Assembly (NCBI GenBank): GCA_965223085.1
Contig: OZ244981.1
Coordinates: 2,046,001-2,110,000, forward strand
From: CBDCVO01 sp965223085
Lineage (GTDB): Bacteria; Pseudomonadota; Gammaproteobacteria; Ga0077536
Length of the DNA: 64,000 nucleotides
Reading direction: 5' to 3'
Part shown: in pieces, positions 50,906 through 59,340 of the stretch
Numbering within the stretch: the stretch's first letter is position 1
How the letters are laid out: every line of letters starts with the position of its first letter
Program-made: the position numbers and the translations under genes
Notes under the pieces: generated by a model
Database searches by the model: none
What the model was told of the DNA's origin: nothing
Seen by the model: only the letters and a program-made list of their open reading frames with translations

Positions 50906-51373
50906 CTATGTCGGGTAATCCTCATAGCCTGGCGGCGAGTCGAGCGGGAGCTTTTCAGGTGTTTCAAAATGCCCGCGCCCCGGAACGTAGTTTACTTCCA
51001 GGCGAATACCATCTGGATCTTCGAATAGCACCGAATAGTAACCGTGTGCCCAAGGGCCTTCTTCTGGGGGATGCACGATCGTGATGCCTTCGCGCTGTAG
51101 AAACTCGAACAGCTCATCGACGTCGGCTCGGCTGCGTGCTCGAAAACACACGTGATGTAGACCCACGCGAAACTGGTCGAACGTGCAATCTCGATTATTA
51201 ACTGTAGATTGCGAGATCGCTATAGCTGTTCTTCCGCCTATCATATAGAGCAAATAGTCGCTTTTAATGGCCGTTTGCATGCCCATAAAACCGCAGACTT
51301 TTTCATAGAACGGCTTTGCCTGATCAAGATCGTTCACGGTCACTTGAATATGTGCGATGCCATTTATCTCCAC
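50906..51373 (-). CDS. VOC family (glyoxalase/dioxygenase-fold) protein
   Basis: A 155-residue vicinal-oxygen-chelate protein: two beta-alpha-beta-beta-beta units with likely metal ligands His8 (GIAHIQV), a His in LHHVCFRA, and the Glu of IRLEVNY. Substrates of the family vary (glyoxalases, extradiol dioxygenases, epimerases) and cannot be assigned. It is the last gene of the minus-strand cluster, 24 bp after the PQQ dehydrogenase. Confidence 0.88.
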   Translation of the reverse strand: MEINGIAHIQVTVNDLDQAKPFYEKVCGFMGMQTAIKSDYLLYMIGGRTAIAISQSTVNNRDCTFDQFRVGLHHVCFRARSRADVDELFEFLQREGITIVHPPEEGPWAHGYYSVLFEDPDGIRLEVNYVPGRGHFETPEKLPLDSPPGYEDYPT

Positions 51374-51397
51374 AGCGGTAGATTCTCCAATGCAATA

Positions 51398-53116
51398 TTA
51401 TTGCCGCAATGCGAACACCCAAATCACACCGCCTTGCGGAACGAGCGTGGTGCTGTCGAAGGCCTTGTCGAGCAGATCCTGTTTGCGTTGGGCGTCGACA
51501 CCCCATCCCGACTGCACCGCGATATACTGGACCCCGTCTACCGCAAAAGAGCTTGGCACGCCGGTGACGCCGGAGTTCGTACGTTGCTCCCATAAGATCT
51601 CGCCCGTCGCCCCGTCGAAAGCGCGAAAGTAGCGATCGTTCGTTCCCCCGGAGAAAACAAGGCCGCCCGCGGTGGCAAGTACGGGGCCCCAATTGTGTGA
51701 CTTAAATCGAACGGTCCAGACGCGCTTAAATTTCTTTATGTCCCAGGCTTGTAACTGGCCAATGTGCTGTTCAGCTTCTAGTTGCGGCACCAGCTCGACG
51801 TCTTGAATGTCGACGCCAACGAAAAGTTGTCCGGGTTCGTACTCGACCTGCTTCCCCGTGAGGGCTCCGCACAAGTTTTCGTTTGCAGGAATGTAAAGAT
51901 AGCCCGTTTGGGGATTGTACGCCGAGGGCGGCCAATCTTTACCCCCCCAAATCGAAGGACAGAATTCAACACGTTGCCCGATGCGTGGAATTCGATCGGG
52001 ATCATAGCTAGGTCGGCCGCTACGCGGGTCAAGTTTGCTAAACACATTTTGGCGCACATAGGGTTGCGCATGAATGTATTTGATCTGATAAGGCTCTCGC
52101 TCTAGCAACCACAAATAGCCGTTGCGTCCGGCGTGCAGCAAGCCCTTGAACGTTCTACCATCGTGTTCGGCGTCGATTAAAATGGGTGCGGCGGTCTCAT
52201 CCCAATCCCAGGCATCGTTCCAATGATATTGATGGTAGCCGCGCAAGGCACCGGTGTCGGCATCGAGTGCGATGACCGAGTTGGCGTACAAATTATCCCC
52301 TAGGCGCGATTCCGCCGTCCATGGCCCGGCATTACCGGTGCCCCAAAACGTCAGATTGAGTTCAGGGTCGAAGCTACCGGTAAGCCATACGGGAACCGCA
52401 CCTGTTTTCCAGGTGTCGCCAGGCCAGGTCGAGGAGCCGGCTTCGCCCGGCCGCGGTACGGTGTAGGTCTTCCACACAGAGTTGCCGGTGGCGGCATCGA
52501 ACGCTTGCACAAAACCGCGCACCCCAAATTCCCCACCGGCTACGCCCACCATTACCTTACCGTTGGCGACGAGTGGTGCGAGCGTCATGTAATAGCCGTT
52601 GAGATAGTCCTCTACGGTTTGTTGCCACACGACGTCGCCGCTTTGTGCGTGCAATGCGATCAAACGGGCATCTAAGGTTGCGATGTAAACCAAATCACCG
52701 TGCAATGCGACGCCGCGGTTCGTTGGATGCAAGGAAAATAGATCGTCGGGCAGCTCTACATTGTAGCGCCAAAGAACATCGCCCCGGGCGGCGTCGAGTG
52801 CGATGACGCTGTTATTCGGTGTCGTGACAAACATTGTTCCGTCATTAACGATCGGAGGTGACTGATGGCCTTCCTTAGCGCCGGTCGAAAACGTCCATAC
52901 CGGGTAGAGTTGTTTAACGTTATCGGTCGTAATTTGATCGAGTGCACTAAATCCGGAACTCTGATAGCTACCGCGATACATTAACCAGTTTTCTGGCTCG
53001 GGGTGCTGCAAGCGCGCATCGCTAACGGTTTGATAACCCAGGATCGGCTGGGCGTGCAGCGCAGTGCAAAATATCGCCGCGCACAGTAACGAACTAATAA
53101 TGATCTTAAATATCAT
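51398..53116 (-). CDS. PQQ-dependent alcohol dehydrogenase, lanthanide-type active site
   Basis: A 572-residue exported quinoprotein: signal peptide to about residue 22 (IFCTALHA), then an eight-bladed propeller with repeated tryptophan-docking motifs (SGDVVWQ, TGNSVWK, TGEILWEQ). The metal/PQQ site is recognisable as Glu196 (GGEFGVRG), Asn262 (GTGNAGPW) and catalytic Asp304, with a second Asp306 two residues on (WDWD). That Asp+2 marks lanthanide-using enzymes such as XoxF and PedH, in contrast to calcium types. The vicinal Cys-Cys pair is not seen. No cytochrome domain is attached. The upstream Rieske gene, 21 bp away, may provide the electron acceptor. Confidence 0.9.
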   Translation of the reverse strand: MIFKIIISSLLCAAIFCTALHAQPILGYQTVSDARLQHPEPENWLMYRGSYQSSGFSALDQITTDNVKQLYPVWTFSTGAKEGHQSPPIVNDGTMFVTTPNNSVIALDAARGDVLWRYNVELPDDLFSLHPTNRGVALHGDLVYIATLDARLIALHAQSGDVVWQQTVEDYLNGYYMTLAPLVANGKVMVGVAGGEFGVRGFVQAFDAATGNSVWKTYTVPRPGEAGSSTWPGDTWKTGAVPVWLTGSFDPELNLTFWGTGNAGPWTAESRLGDNLYANSVIALDADTGALRGYHQYHWNDAWDWDETAAPILIDAEHDGRTFKGLLHAGRNGYLWLLEREPYQIKYIHAQPYVRQNVFSKLDPRSGRPSYDPDRIPRIGQRVEFCPSIWGGKDWPPSAYNPQTGYLYIPANENLCGALTGKQVEYEPGQLFVGVDIQDVELVPQLEAEQHIGQLQAWDIKKFKRVWTVRFKSHNWGPVLATAGGLVFSGGTNDRYFRAFDGATGEILWEQRTNSGVTGVPSSFAVDGVQYIAVQSGWGVDAQRKQDLLDKAFDSTTLVPQGGVIWVFALRQ

Positions 53117-53137
53117 GCGGAGGTCGAGCCGGTGTCT

Positions 53138-53752
53138 CTAGTCACGTTTCACACCCACGCGACCGATGAACGCGTCCCGCACGAGAATTTTTTCGTCGAC
53201 TAATTTTAGGGGGAGAATCGCCAGGGCTCGGGGCGCAGGGCCAGAAACTACGCGTGCTCTATCCTTCGCGTTGAACGTCGAAGCGTGGCACGGGCAAATC
53301 AGATGTTGTTCATCAGCATCCCATTCACTCACTTGGCAGCCGGTGTGCGGACAGACAGCGGAGTACGCCACAATCCCACTCGGTGCAAGTTGGCGCGTTG
53401 CCATGGTGAGGTCTCTCGAGGCAAGGCGTAAGACGAGTAGCCGATTGAGACGATTGCGATTGCGGACGATCCCGCTGGTGGCATCGAAGGGGTAGGCAGT
53501 GAGCGGCGCGCTGCCGACGAGGAGATCTGACACGCGAATAATCTCGCGGCTGCGTGCGCTGCTCGCAAACACTAAACAGTCATCGACTTGAGGTCGTAGA
53601 CGCGCGGGATCACCACGATCTGACGTCGCGCTAGCTACAATCGGAGGGCTTAGTATGAATCCTGCAAATGTTTGTAATAATCTACGACGAGCGGCGCAGT
53701 AGTAAGGTGACGCAGCGGCGCTGGATTTAATCGTTGATGCAGCTCTACTCAT
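53138..53752 (-). CDS. Tat-exported Rieske [2Fe-2S] protein
   Basis: A 204-residue protein with a twin-arginine type leader (ARRRLLQTFAGFILSPP) and a C-terminal Rieske domain with CPHTGC and CPCHASTF, providing the two Cys and two His cluster ligands. The start is set at ATG 53752, which overlaps the TGA of the upstream kinase-like gene; a longer frame to 53914 lies inside that gene. It is not part of a bc1 operon. Its place directly before the PQQ dehydrogenase suggests periplasmic electron transfer from that enzyme, which is inference. Confidence 0.88.
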   Translation of the reverse strand: MSRAASTIKSSAAASPYYCAARRRLLQTFAGFILSPPIVASATSDRGDPARLRPQVDDCLVFASSARSREIIRVSDLLVGSAPLTAYPFDATSGIVRNRNRLNRLLVLRLASRDLTMATRQLAPSGIVAYSAVCPHTGCQVSEWDADEQHLICPCHASTFNAKDRARVVSGPAPRALAILPLKLVDEKILVRDAFIGRVGVKRD

Positions 53753-54759
53753 GCTGTAATGGATTCGAGGATGTGTCGCGCACGCGCATACATCGGAACG
53801 ATGCACTGAGCCATGCATTCCCAAATGGGATCGTGACGCTGACCGCTGCGGTGCAGTTTGACGTTTAAGCACGCTATCGATGCCAAGCGAAAGCCTGCGA
53901 ACGCGTTGTACCACGGTATATCTGGATACGATTGCCCCATGCCCGCTTCATAGGTTTCTCGTAGTTCCTGTGGCGGGGGCGCGCATACGGGACGCCAGGC
54001 GGCGCACCAATTCTCATAATCTGCCGCCATCATCAGCCAACCGATATCCAATAGGCGGGCGCCGATCCCTGACAATTCCCAGTCGATAATGCCGCACAGT
54101 CGCTGGTCTTCGTAGAGGCAATTGCCGGGTTGGTAGTCGCCATGAAACAGTCCTATGGGTTGTCCGTCCGGCAGTTTATCGAGAAGTAGCTGTTGAACCT
54201 TTGCGGCCATTGTCACCCACTTTTCTTCTTCGGCGTGGCGATAAATTTTCTCCCAGCGCCGAACTTGGGCGTGCAAGAGTTCTGGTTGGTCCCAGTTTGC
54301 CAAAGGTTCACGCCAGTCGAAGTTGTGAATCTCTACTAACGCATCGGCACACTGCTGCCATAATGGTACCGCTGTCGCTTCAGTACGTTCGAACACCGCG
54401 GGTGGATCCCAGACAAAAAAGACATGGCCCGGAAGACGCTGCATAACAATGTAAGGAACCCCGAAAACGTCTTCGTCAGGACTCGCGTACGGCACGTCCG
54501 GGACAGGTAACCCAGCGGCATGCAGTGTGCGTAATAACGGCGCCTGGCGATAAACATCCGTATTGCCGCGTCGTTTAACCCCTTTGGGTGGTATTTTCAA
54601 CACGAATTGCTCGCGCCGTCCCGCAGCGTGTTCTACGGCGAACAGAAACGTTAGGCCTGCGTGACCATCGGATTCTCGGAAGTCATAAACCCGTGCTTCT
54701 GGCGGGAAGTGTCGGGCGACAAAGACGTCGAGTTGATCGCGTAGGGTTTGGCTCACCAT
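53749..54759 (-). CDS. APH-family phosphotransferase (ACAD10/FadE36-like)
   Basis: A 336-residue protein-kinase-fold phosphotransferase: nucleotide Lys region FVLKIPPKG, catalytic loop FHGDYQPGNCLYED near residue 200, and metal site IIDWELSGIGARLLDIGW. It belongs to the aminoglycoside-phosphotransferase superfamily branch linked to acyl-CoA metabolism and is not likely to be a resistance gene. It overlaps the Rieske gene by four bases. Confidence 0.88.
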   Translation of the reverse strand: MVSQTLRDQLDVFVARHFPPEARVYDFRESDGHAGLTFLFAVEHAAGRREQFVLKIPPKGVKRRGNTDVYRQAPLLRTLHAAGLPVPDVPYASPDEDVFGVPYIVMQRLPGHVFFVWDPPAVFERTEATAVPLWQQCADALVEIHNFDWREPLANWDQPELLHAQVRRWEKIYRHAEEEKWVTMAAKVQQLLLDKLPDGQPIGLFHGDYQPGNCLYEDQRLCGIIDWELSGIGARLLDIGWLMMAADYENWCAAWRPVCAPPPQELRETYEAGMGQSYPDIPWYNAFAGFRLASIACLNVKLHRSGQRHDPIWECMAQCIVPMYARARHILESITA

Positions 54760-54824
54760 CAGCGCAAAATAGCGTGAATTTTATGCAAGGCGGAAGATCG
54801 ATTAATAAATATGAAAACGAGGGT

Positions 54825-55364
54825 TCAATTTGGGGCCTCGCCGGTAATGACGCCGGGGCTTTGATTGCGTATTTTGGCATTGTCGGTCCAATACCGCTTA
54901 GCCCAAATACCATGGTAGGGTTCCTCACCAACCGGCATTCTCCATGTTTTCACTTCGGCGTCGCCTAAGGTGACTGCACATAACGCACGTGGTTGGTCGT
55001 CGGTACTATCGACATAGGCATTAGCATCGTCGGTTGGAACATAACGTTGCGCAATGCGTCGATAGCGATCTCGCCAGGCGTCGTCATCGCCGATCTCGTG
55101 CACGATCTCAGCCCGCCCGCGTATGAGTACTTTGCGATAGGGGATCGTGTTTTCATCGATGCACAACGCAACACGCGGATCGTGGCGGATGTGTTTTAAC
55201 CACTCCGAGTGTTGGCGCGGTGTAAACCAGATCCGTTTTTCTTCATAAACGAACCAGATCGGTACCACGTGCGGCGCACCCACGTCGTCTACGGTAGCGA
55301 TATCCATGATCAGATTATTGGTCGCGAGAAAATCGTCGCGTTCCGCATCGCGCAACTTGGGCAT
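54825..55364 (-). CDS. pyridoxamine 5'-phosphate oxidase-like flavin-binding protein
   Basis: A 179-residue split-barrel protein of the PNPOx-like/F420-type family: MDIATVDDVGAPHVVPIWFV near residue 20, IWFTPRQHSEWLKHIRHDPR, then VLIRGRAEIV. It binds FMN or F420; the substrate is unknown. The start at ATG 55364 follows AAAGGA; a frame to 55400 is less supported. It lies 65 bp upstream of the phosphotransferase and may be the first gene of the cluster. Confidence 0.85.
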   Translation of the reverse strand: MPKLRDAERDDFLATNNLIMDIATVDDVGAPHVVPIWFVYEEKRIWFTPRQHSEWLKHIRHDPRVALCIDENTIPYRKVLIRGRAEIVHEIGDDDAWRDRYRRIAQRYVPTDDANAYVDSTDDQPRALCAVTLGDAEVKTWRMPVGEEPYHGIWAKRYWTDNAKIRNQSPGVITGEAPN

Positions 55365-55600
55365 GGGCTGAATTCCTTTGGGTTGTTTGTTGCGCAGCAT
55401 ACCGTGACTGAGAGAAGATTGTCACCGTCGCAGCTGGTGAGCAGCCGTTTACTGTGACATAAGCGTGCGATTGCTAGGCATTATATGATGCACGAGCACT
55501 TTAGCGATTTGTGGCGCGCAATGCGACGCGAAGAATGGCGTCCACAGACCGAAGCGGCGACATCGCGCTGCGCGAAGTTGATTGTAAAGAGAGGGTAAAA

Positions 55601-56743
55601 ATGGGTCCACTAACAGGCGTAAAGATCATTGAAATGGCGGGCATCGGTCCGTGTCCGTTTGCCGCGATGTTATTGGCAGACATGGGGGCGGATATCATCC
55701 GCATCGATCGCCCCAGCAAAGGTGGTCCTGGCATCGATCTGCCGCACCGTAAAAACGTATTGCATCGCGGACGCCGCTCGGTGGCTATCAATATGAAGGA
55801 TCCGGGCGCTGCGGAAGTGGTGTTAAAGCTGTGCGAAAGTGCCGACGGTATTATGGAGGGGTTTCGACCGGGCGTGATGGAACGTCTTGGGCTGAGCCCA
55901 GATGTCTGTTTGGCGCGCAATAAAAAAATTGTATTCGGTCGCATGACGGGTTGGGGTCAAGACGGTCCAATGGCGCAGGTCGCTGGTCATGACATCGACT
56001 ACATTGCGCTCGCTGGTGTGCTGCATACTATCGGACCGCGTGGCGGAAAACCGGTGCCACCGTTGAACTTAGTGGGTGATTTTGGTGGCGGTGGAATGTT
56101 TCTCGCTTTTGGTATGTTGTGCGGGATTTTGGAAGCGCGCCAATCGGGTCGTGGTCAAGTTGTTGATGCAGCGATGGTCGAAGGTGCCGCTCTGCTCGCC
56201 AACATTTTGCACTCCTTTCGCGCGACCGACTATTGGCGTAATGAGCGCGGGACGAATATTCTCGACGGTGGCGCGCATTTTTACGACACTTATGAAACCA
56301 AGGATGGCAAGGCGGTTGCCATCGGCGCCATCGAACCCCAATTCTACGCGCGTCTATTGGAACTTATGGGTCTCGATCAAAAAGAATTCGAGCCGCAGCT
56401 CGACCAATCGCGTTGGCCAGCATGGAAGCAGCGTTTCGCCGCAGTATTTAGAACGAAAACACGCGATGAATGGGCGGCCATACTCGAGCCGGAGGAAGCG
56501 TGCGGTGTGGCCGTGCTGACGCCAGATGAGGCGATCGAGCATCCGCACAATCGTGCCCGAGAAGTATTTGTCGAGTTCGATGGCACCACGCAAGTCGCTC
56601 CCGCGCCGCGTTTTAGCCGCACCCAAGCGCGGCTCGACTTGCCGTCGCCGGAACCCGGCGAACACAGCGTGCTAGCGCTCACCGATTGGGGCTTCGATGC
56701 AGATGAGATCGAACGCCTGCAGCAGACCGGAATAGTCGTTTGA
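55601..56743 (+). CDS. alpha-methylacyl-CoA racemase (CaiB/BaiF family)
   Basis: A 380-residue class III CoA-transferase-fold enzyme. The catalytic set of alpha-methylacyl-CoA racemase is all present: His130 (VAGHDIDY), Asp160 (NLVGDFGGGG) and Glu245 (GAIEPQF), equivalent to His126, Asp156 and Glu241 of the Mycobacterium enzyme. It epimerises 2-methyl-branched acyl-CoAs so beta-oxidation can proceed, as in degradation of sterol side chains or isoprenoid acids. Start ATG 55601 follows AGAGAGGG; a frame from 55511 has no site. It is convergent with the TetR gene. Confidence 0.92.
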   Translation: MGPLTGVKIIEMAGIGPCPFAAMLLADMGADIIRIDRPSKGGPGIDLPHRKNVLHRGRRSVAINMKDPGAAEVVLKLCESADGIMEGFRPGVMERLGLSPDVCLARNKKIVFGRMTGWGQDGPMAQVAGHDIDYIALAGVLHTIGPRGGKPVPPLNLVGDFGGGGMFLAFGMLCGILEARQSGRGQVVDAAMVEGAALLANILHSFRATDYWRNERGTNILDGGAHFYDTYETKDGKAVAIGAIEPQFYARLLELMGLDQKEFEPQLDQSRWPAWKQRFAAVFRTKTRDEWAAILEPEEACGVAVLTPDEAIEHPHNRAREVFVEFDGTTQVAPAPRFSRTQARLDLPSPEPGEHSVLALTDWGFDADEIERLQQTGIVV

Positions 56744-56751
56744 TCGGCGAC

Positions 56752-56782
56752 CTAGGCCGGATATTGCACGAGGCGCCCGCAG
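56752..56782 (-). repeat. intergenic repeat arm (copy 6)
   Basis: A single minus-orientation arm: reverse complement of CTGCGGGCGCCTCGTGCAAT then ATCCGGCCTAG. It lies within the 40-bp gap between the convergent racemase and TetR genes and leaves only 8 bp on one side and 1 bp on the other. Confidence 0.65.
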
Positions 56783-56783
56783 C

Positions 56784-57413
56784 TCAGTGGCCAGGTTCGT
56801 GATTGTTGAAGATCGTCGCGTTCCAAATTGTTGCAACCGTGCGACCGGCTGCTAGCGGTTCATCGGGTACATCACGCATGAGGTAGTCGTTGAAAAAAGC
56901 ATTGTTCATGAGGATCAAAGCGCGGGCAACGCGTTCGGGATCTTCGACCTTAGAGCGCCCTAGCATTATCTGGCGGCGGATGAAATGGGCCGTGAGGTCA
57001 ATAAAGTAGTCGAGTACGCGACGTTGCCACGCATGATAGACGCGCGGGCTGCCGCTTGCGGCTTGCGCCACCGCACCCACTGCGCGGCGGTGCGCGAACA
57101 TGACGCGGAACATATCGGTCAGATGATCGATCGTGGCCTGGCGATAATCGACCCGCTCGGCCGTTATCCACGGATCCACCGTGGCGCGTATTTTATCCTC
57201 GAACTGCTCGAGCAGGGCGAGCGCTAAATCATCTAAGCCCGAGAAATAATGGTAGAACGCCGAGCGCGTCATGCCCGCGTGCTGCATAACCGCATCTACT
57301 GTTAGGTCACCAAAGTTAGCGTTTACTAACAATTCCTCCGTAGCCGTTAGGATGAGTTGCCGTGCAGCCGCTGGGGATCGCCGAATCCTTTGTTTATTCA
57401 ATGTTTTGTGCAA
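56784..57413 (-). CDS. TetR family transcriptional regulator
   Basis: A repressor of about 209 residues: N-terminal helix-turn-helix (ILTATEELLVNANFGDLTVD, then HAGMTRSAFYHYF) and an all-helical ligand domain. The start is unclear: the frame opens with TTG 57413, no ATG or GTG is in frame, and about 20 further coding-like codons precede it back to a CTG at 57473. It is divergent from the flavin monooxygenase gene, with two palindromes between them. It probably represses that gene, and itself, until a substrate binds. Confidence 0.88.
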   Translation of the reverse strand: MHKTLNKQRIRRSPAAARQLILTATEELLVNANFGDLTVDAVMQHAGMTRSAFYHYFSGLDDLALALLEQFEDKIRATVDPWITAERVDYRQATIDHLTDMFRVMFAHRRAVGAVAQAASGSPRVYHAWQRRVLDYFIDLTAHFIRRQIMLGRSKVEDPERVARALILMNNAFFNDYLMRDVPDEPLAAGRTVATIWNATIFNNHEPGH

Positions 57414-57492
57414 ATCTGCTCTCAGGCTGGGGATTTCTACGGGGCTGATGGGAGCGCCTAAACGTCGCCGCAGTTTAGTCTACTCTAGTCAC

Positions 57493-57543
57493 TATTGACA
57501 CTTTATCAATAAGAAATTAGGCTTATTGACACGATGTCGATAA
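57493..57543. promoter_or_regulatory. two palindromic operators between tetR and the monooxygenase gene
   Basis: Site 1 (57493-57511): arms TATTGACA and TATCAATA around CTT. Site 2 (57523-57543): arms TTATTGACA and TGTCGATAA around CGA, with eight of nine positions symmetric. Centres are 31 bp apart, about three helical turns. Both contain TTGACA, so bound repressor would cover -35 elements; the second could pair with CATAGA at 57550-57555 to drive the monooxygenase gene. Confidence 0.65.
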
Positions 57544-57566
57544 CATTTGCATAGAGAGATCCGGGG

Positions 57567-59099
57567 ATGAACATGCAGCGCAATTTTCCCCAACCATGGT
57601 CCCAATCTCAACGCCAGCCCCGGATTGCGATTATCGGTGCAGGAATGTCCGGGATTGCCGCCGTCGTAAAACTGCGTAGGGCGGGTTATACGGATTTAAC
57701 GGTTTACGAAAAAGCCGATCGTGTTGGAGGTACTTGGCGTGAAAACACCTATCCGGGTTTGTCTTGCGATGTGCCCTCGCGCTGGTACCAGTTTAGCTTC
57801 GCCCTAGATCCCGACTGGAGTCACCGTTATCCCTACGGTCCGGAGATCCAAGCGTACATGGAAAAAGTCGCCAAGGACTTCGGTGTCATTGAGATCGTAC
57901 GCTTCGACACCGCTGTTACAAAGCTCAAATGGGAGGGTTCGTATTGGTGTCTCACCACGCAAAACGGAGACCAGCAACACTACGATATCGTTATTTCCGC
58001 TACCGGCGTGTTGCATCATCCCGTTTTTCCCGACATCGAAGGACTCGATTCTTTCGCCGGCGCGATGTTTCACTCGGCTCGCTGGGATCACAACGTTGCG
58101 CTCGAAGGTAAACGCGTTGGCATTATCGGCACCGGTTCGACCGCGGCGCAGATCGTTGGCGACATCACCAGTAAGGTGGGCGAAATGCACGTGTTTCAGC
58201 GTACGCCGCAATGGATGGCGCCGCTGCCGCAAAAGCGTTATTCCGTTGCCTGGAAGCGTTTACTCAAAGCGCTACCCTTGCTGCAACGCGCGGGCTATCG
58301 ATTCTATTATGAGCTGTTAATGCAAACATTCGCGCGTGCGACCATCGGCAATAAAACTATGCAGGACTTGATCAGTTGGCTATGCCGGCGCAATCTAGCG
58401 CGCAACATACCGGATCCTGAACTGCGCGCGAAACTTACACCCGACTACCAAGCAGCCTGCAAACGTTTGATATTCTGCTCCGATTTTTATCCCGCTATCC
58501 GGCGTGATAACGCCCACCTCATTACCGCGGGCATTGATCGCATCACACCGGCCGGTGTAGTCACCGAGGACGGCTGCGTGCACGAGTTGGATGTGCTGGT
58601 TATCGCGACTGGTTTTAATCCCGGTGCGTTCATTCTGCCCACCCAAGTGAGCGGAGAAAACGGTACTGATCTGGAAACGTTTTGGGACGGCGCGCCGCGT
58701 GCGCATCGTGCGGTAGCGCTGCCGAATTTCCCCAACTTTTGGATGTTAGAAGGGCCGACGGGCCCGGTCGGCAATTTGTCGCTCATTACCATTTCCGAGC
58801 ATCAGATCGATTATGTGATCAACATGTTGGATAAAATGAAGCAGGATGGCCTCGCGACCATAGCCGTACGCCACGAAGCCTACCAGCGATACAATGCCGC
58901 GATGCGCGCGCAGGTCCCTAAAACGGTATGGCTAACCGGGGGCTGCGATAGCTGGTACATCGATAAAACGGGCGTGCCAAACTTGTATCCTTTCTCGCCA
59001 CGACAATACCTTCGAGATATGCACAACCCAGATTTTTCTGAGTACCATTGCGGCACGCGAGAAGTTGCCACCGTTGATCTCGGCGAGGCTGCGGCATAG
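57567..59099 (+). CDS. flavin-containing monooxygenase, Baeyer-Villiger type
   Basis: A 510-residue FAD/NADPH enzyme. FAD site IAIIGAGMSGIAA (residues 20-32), the ENTYPGLSCDVPS block, the Baeyer-Villiger-like fingerprint FAGAMFHSARWDH near residue 165, and the NADPH site VGIIGTGSTAAQI near residue 190 are in the expected order. Such enzymes insert oxygen into ketones or hydroxylate heteroatoms; relatives act on cyclic ketones and steroids. The ATG at 57567 has GAGAG nine bases upstream. Likely controlled by the divergent TetR. Confidence 0.92.
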   Translation: MNMQRNFPQPWSQSQRQPRIAIIGAGMSGIAAVVKLRRAGYTDLTVYEKADRVGGTWRENTYPGLSCDVPSRWYQFSFALDPDWSHRYPYGPEIQAYMEKVAKDFGVIEIVRFDTAVTKLKWEGSYWCLTTQNGDQQHYDIVISATGVLHHPVFPDIEGLDSFAGAMFHSARWDHNVALEGKRVGIIGTGSTAAQIVGDITSKVGEMHVFQRTPQWMAPLPQKRYSVAWKRLLKALPLLQRAGYRFYYELLMQTFARATIGNKTMQDLISWLCRRNLARNIPDPELRAKLTPDYQAACKRLIFCSDFYPAIRRDNAHLITAGIDRITPAGVVTEDGCVHELDVLVIATGFNPGAFILPTQVSGENGTDLETFWDGAPRAHRAVALPNFPNFWMLEGPTGPVGNLSLITISEHQIDYVINMLDKMKQDGLATIAVRHEAYQRYNAAMRAQVPKTVWLTGGCDSWYIDKTGVPNLYPFSPRQYLRDMHNPDFSEYHCGTREVATVDLGEAAA

Positions 59100-59186
59100 G
59101 GGGAGTGGCGTCGCTTTTAGGCGCGCAGTGCTGGGCGGGTCGGATTAGCAGTGGCAGCCGGCTTCCCGAGACCGCCTTTAAACGCA

Positions 59187-59281
59187 AGCCCGGATATGAC
59201 GCATGAAAATACCCGTTATCTTGAGCTATGGGCGAGCTAGGGGCACAAACGCAGTGAGCACCTGGTGCGATATCCGGGCTC
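59187..59281. repeat. intergenic inverted-repeat element (copy 7)
   Basis: Left arm AGCCCGGATATGACGCAT at 59187-59204 and right arm at 59251-59281 (CGCAGTGAGCACCTGGTGCG then ATATCCGGGCT) enclose about 95 bp between the monooxygenase stop and the end of the GGDEF/EAL gene, so the element lies between convergent genes. Confidence 0.65.
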
Positions 59282-59340
59282 GCCCGCGCGCGCAGCACAA
59301 CGAGATTTATAGAGGTGAGAATGATGTCGCGACAGGCTTG

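Noticed and set aside
53749..54759. Aminoglycoside resistance gene
   Set aside because: The APH fold is clear, but the sequence resembles the ACAD10/FadE36-type branch and lies in a catabolic cluster.
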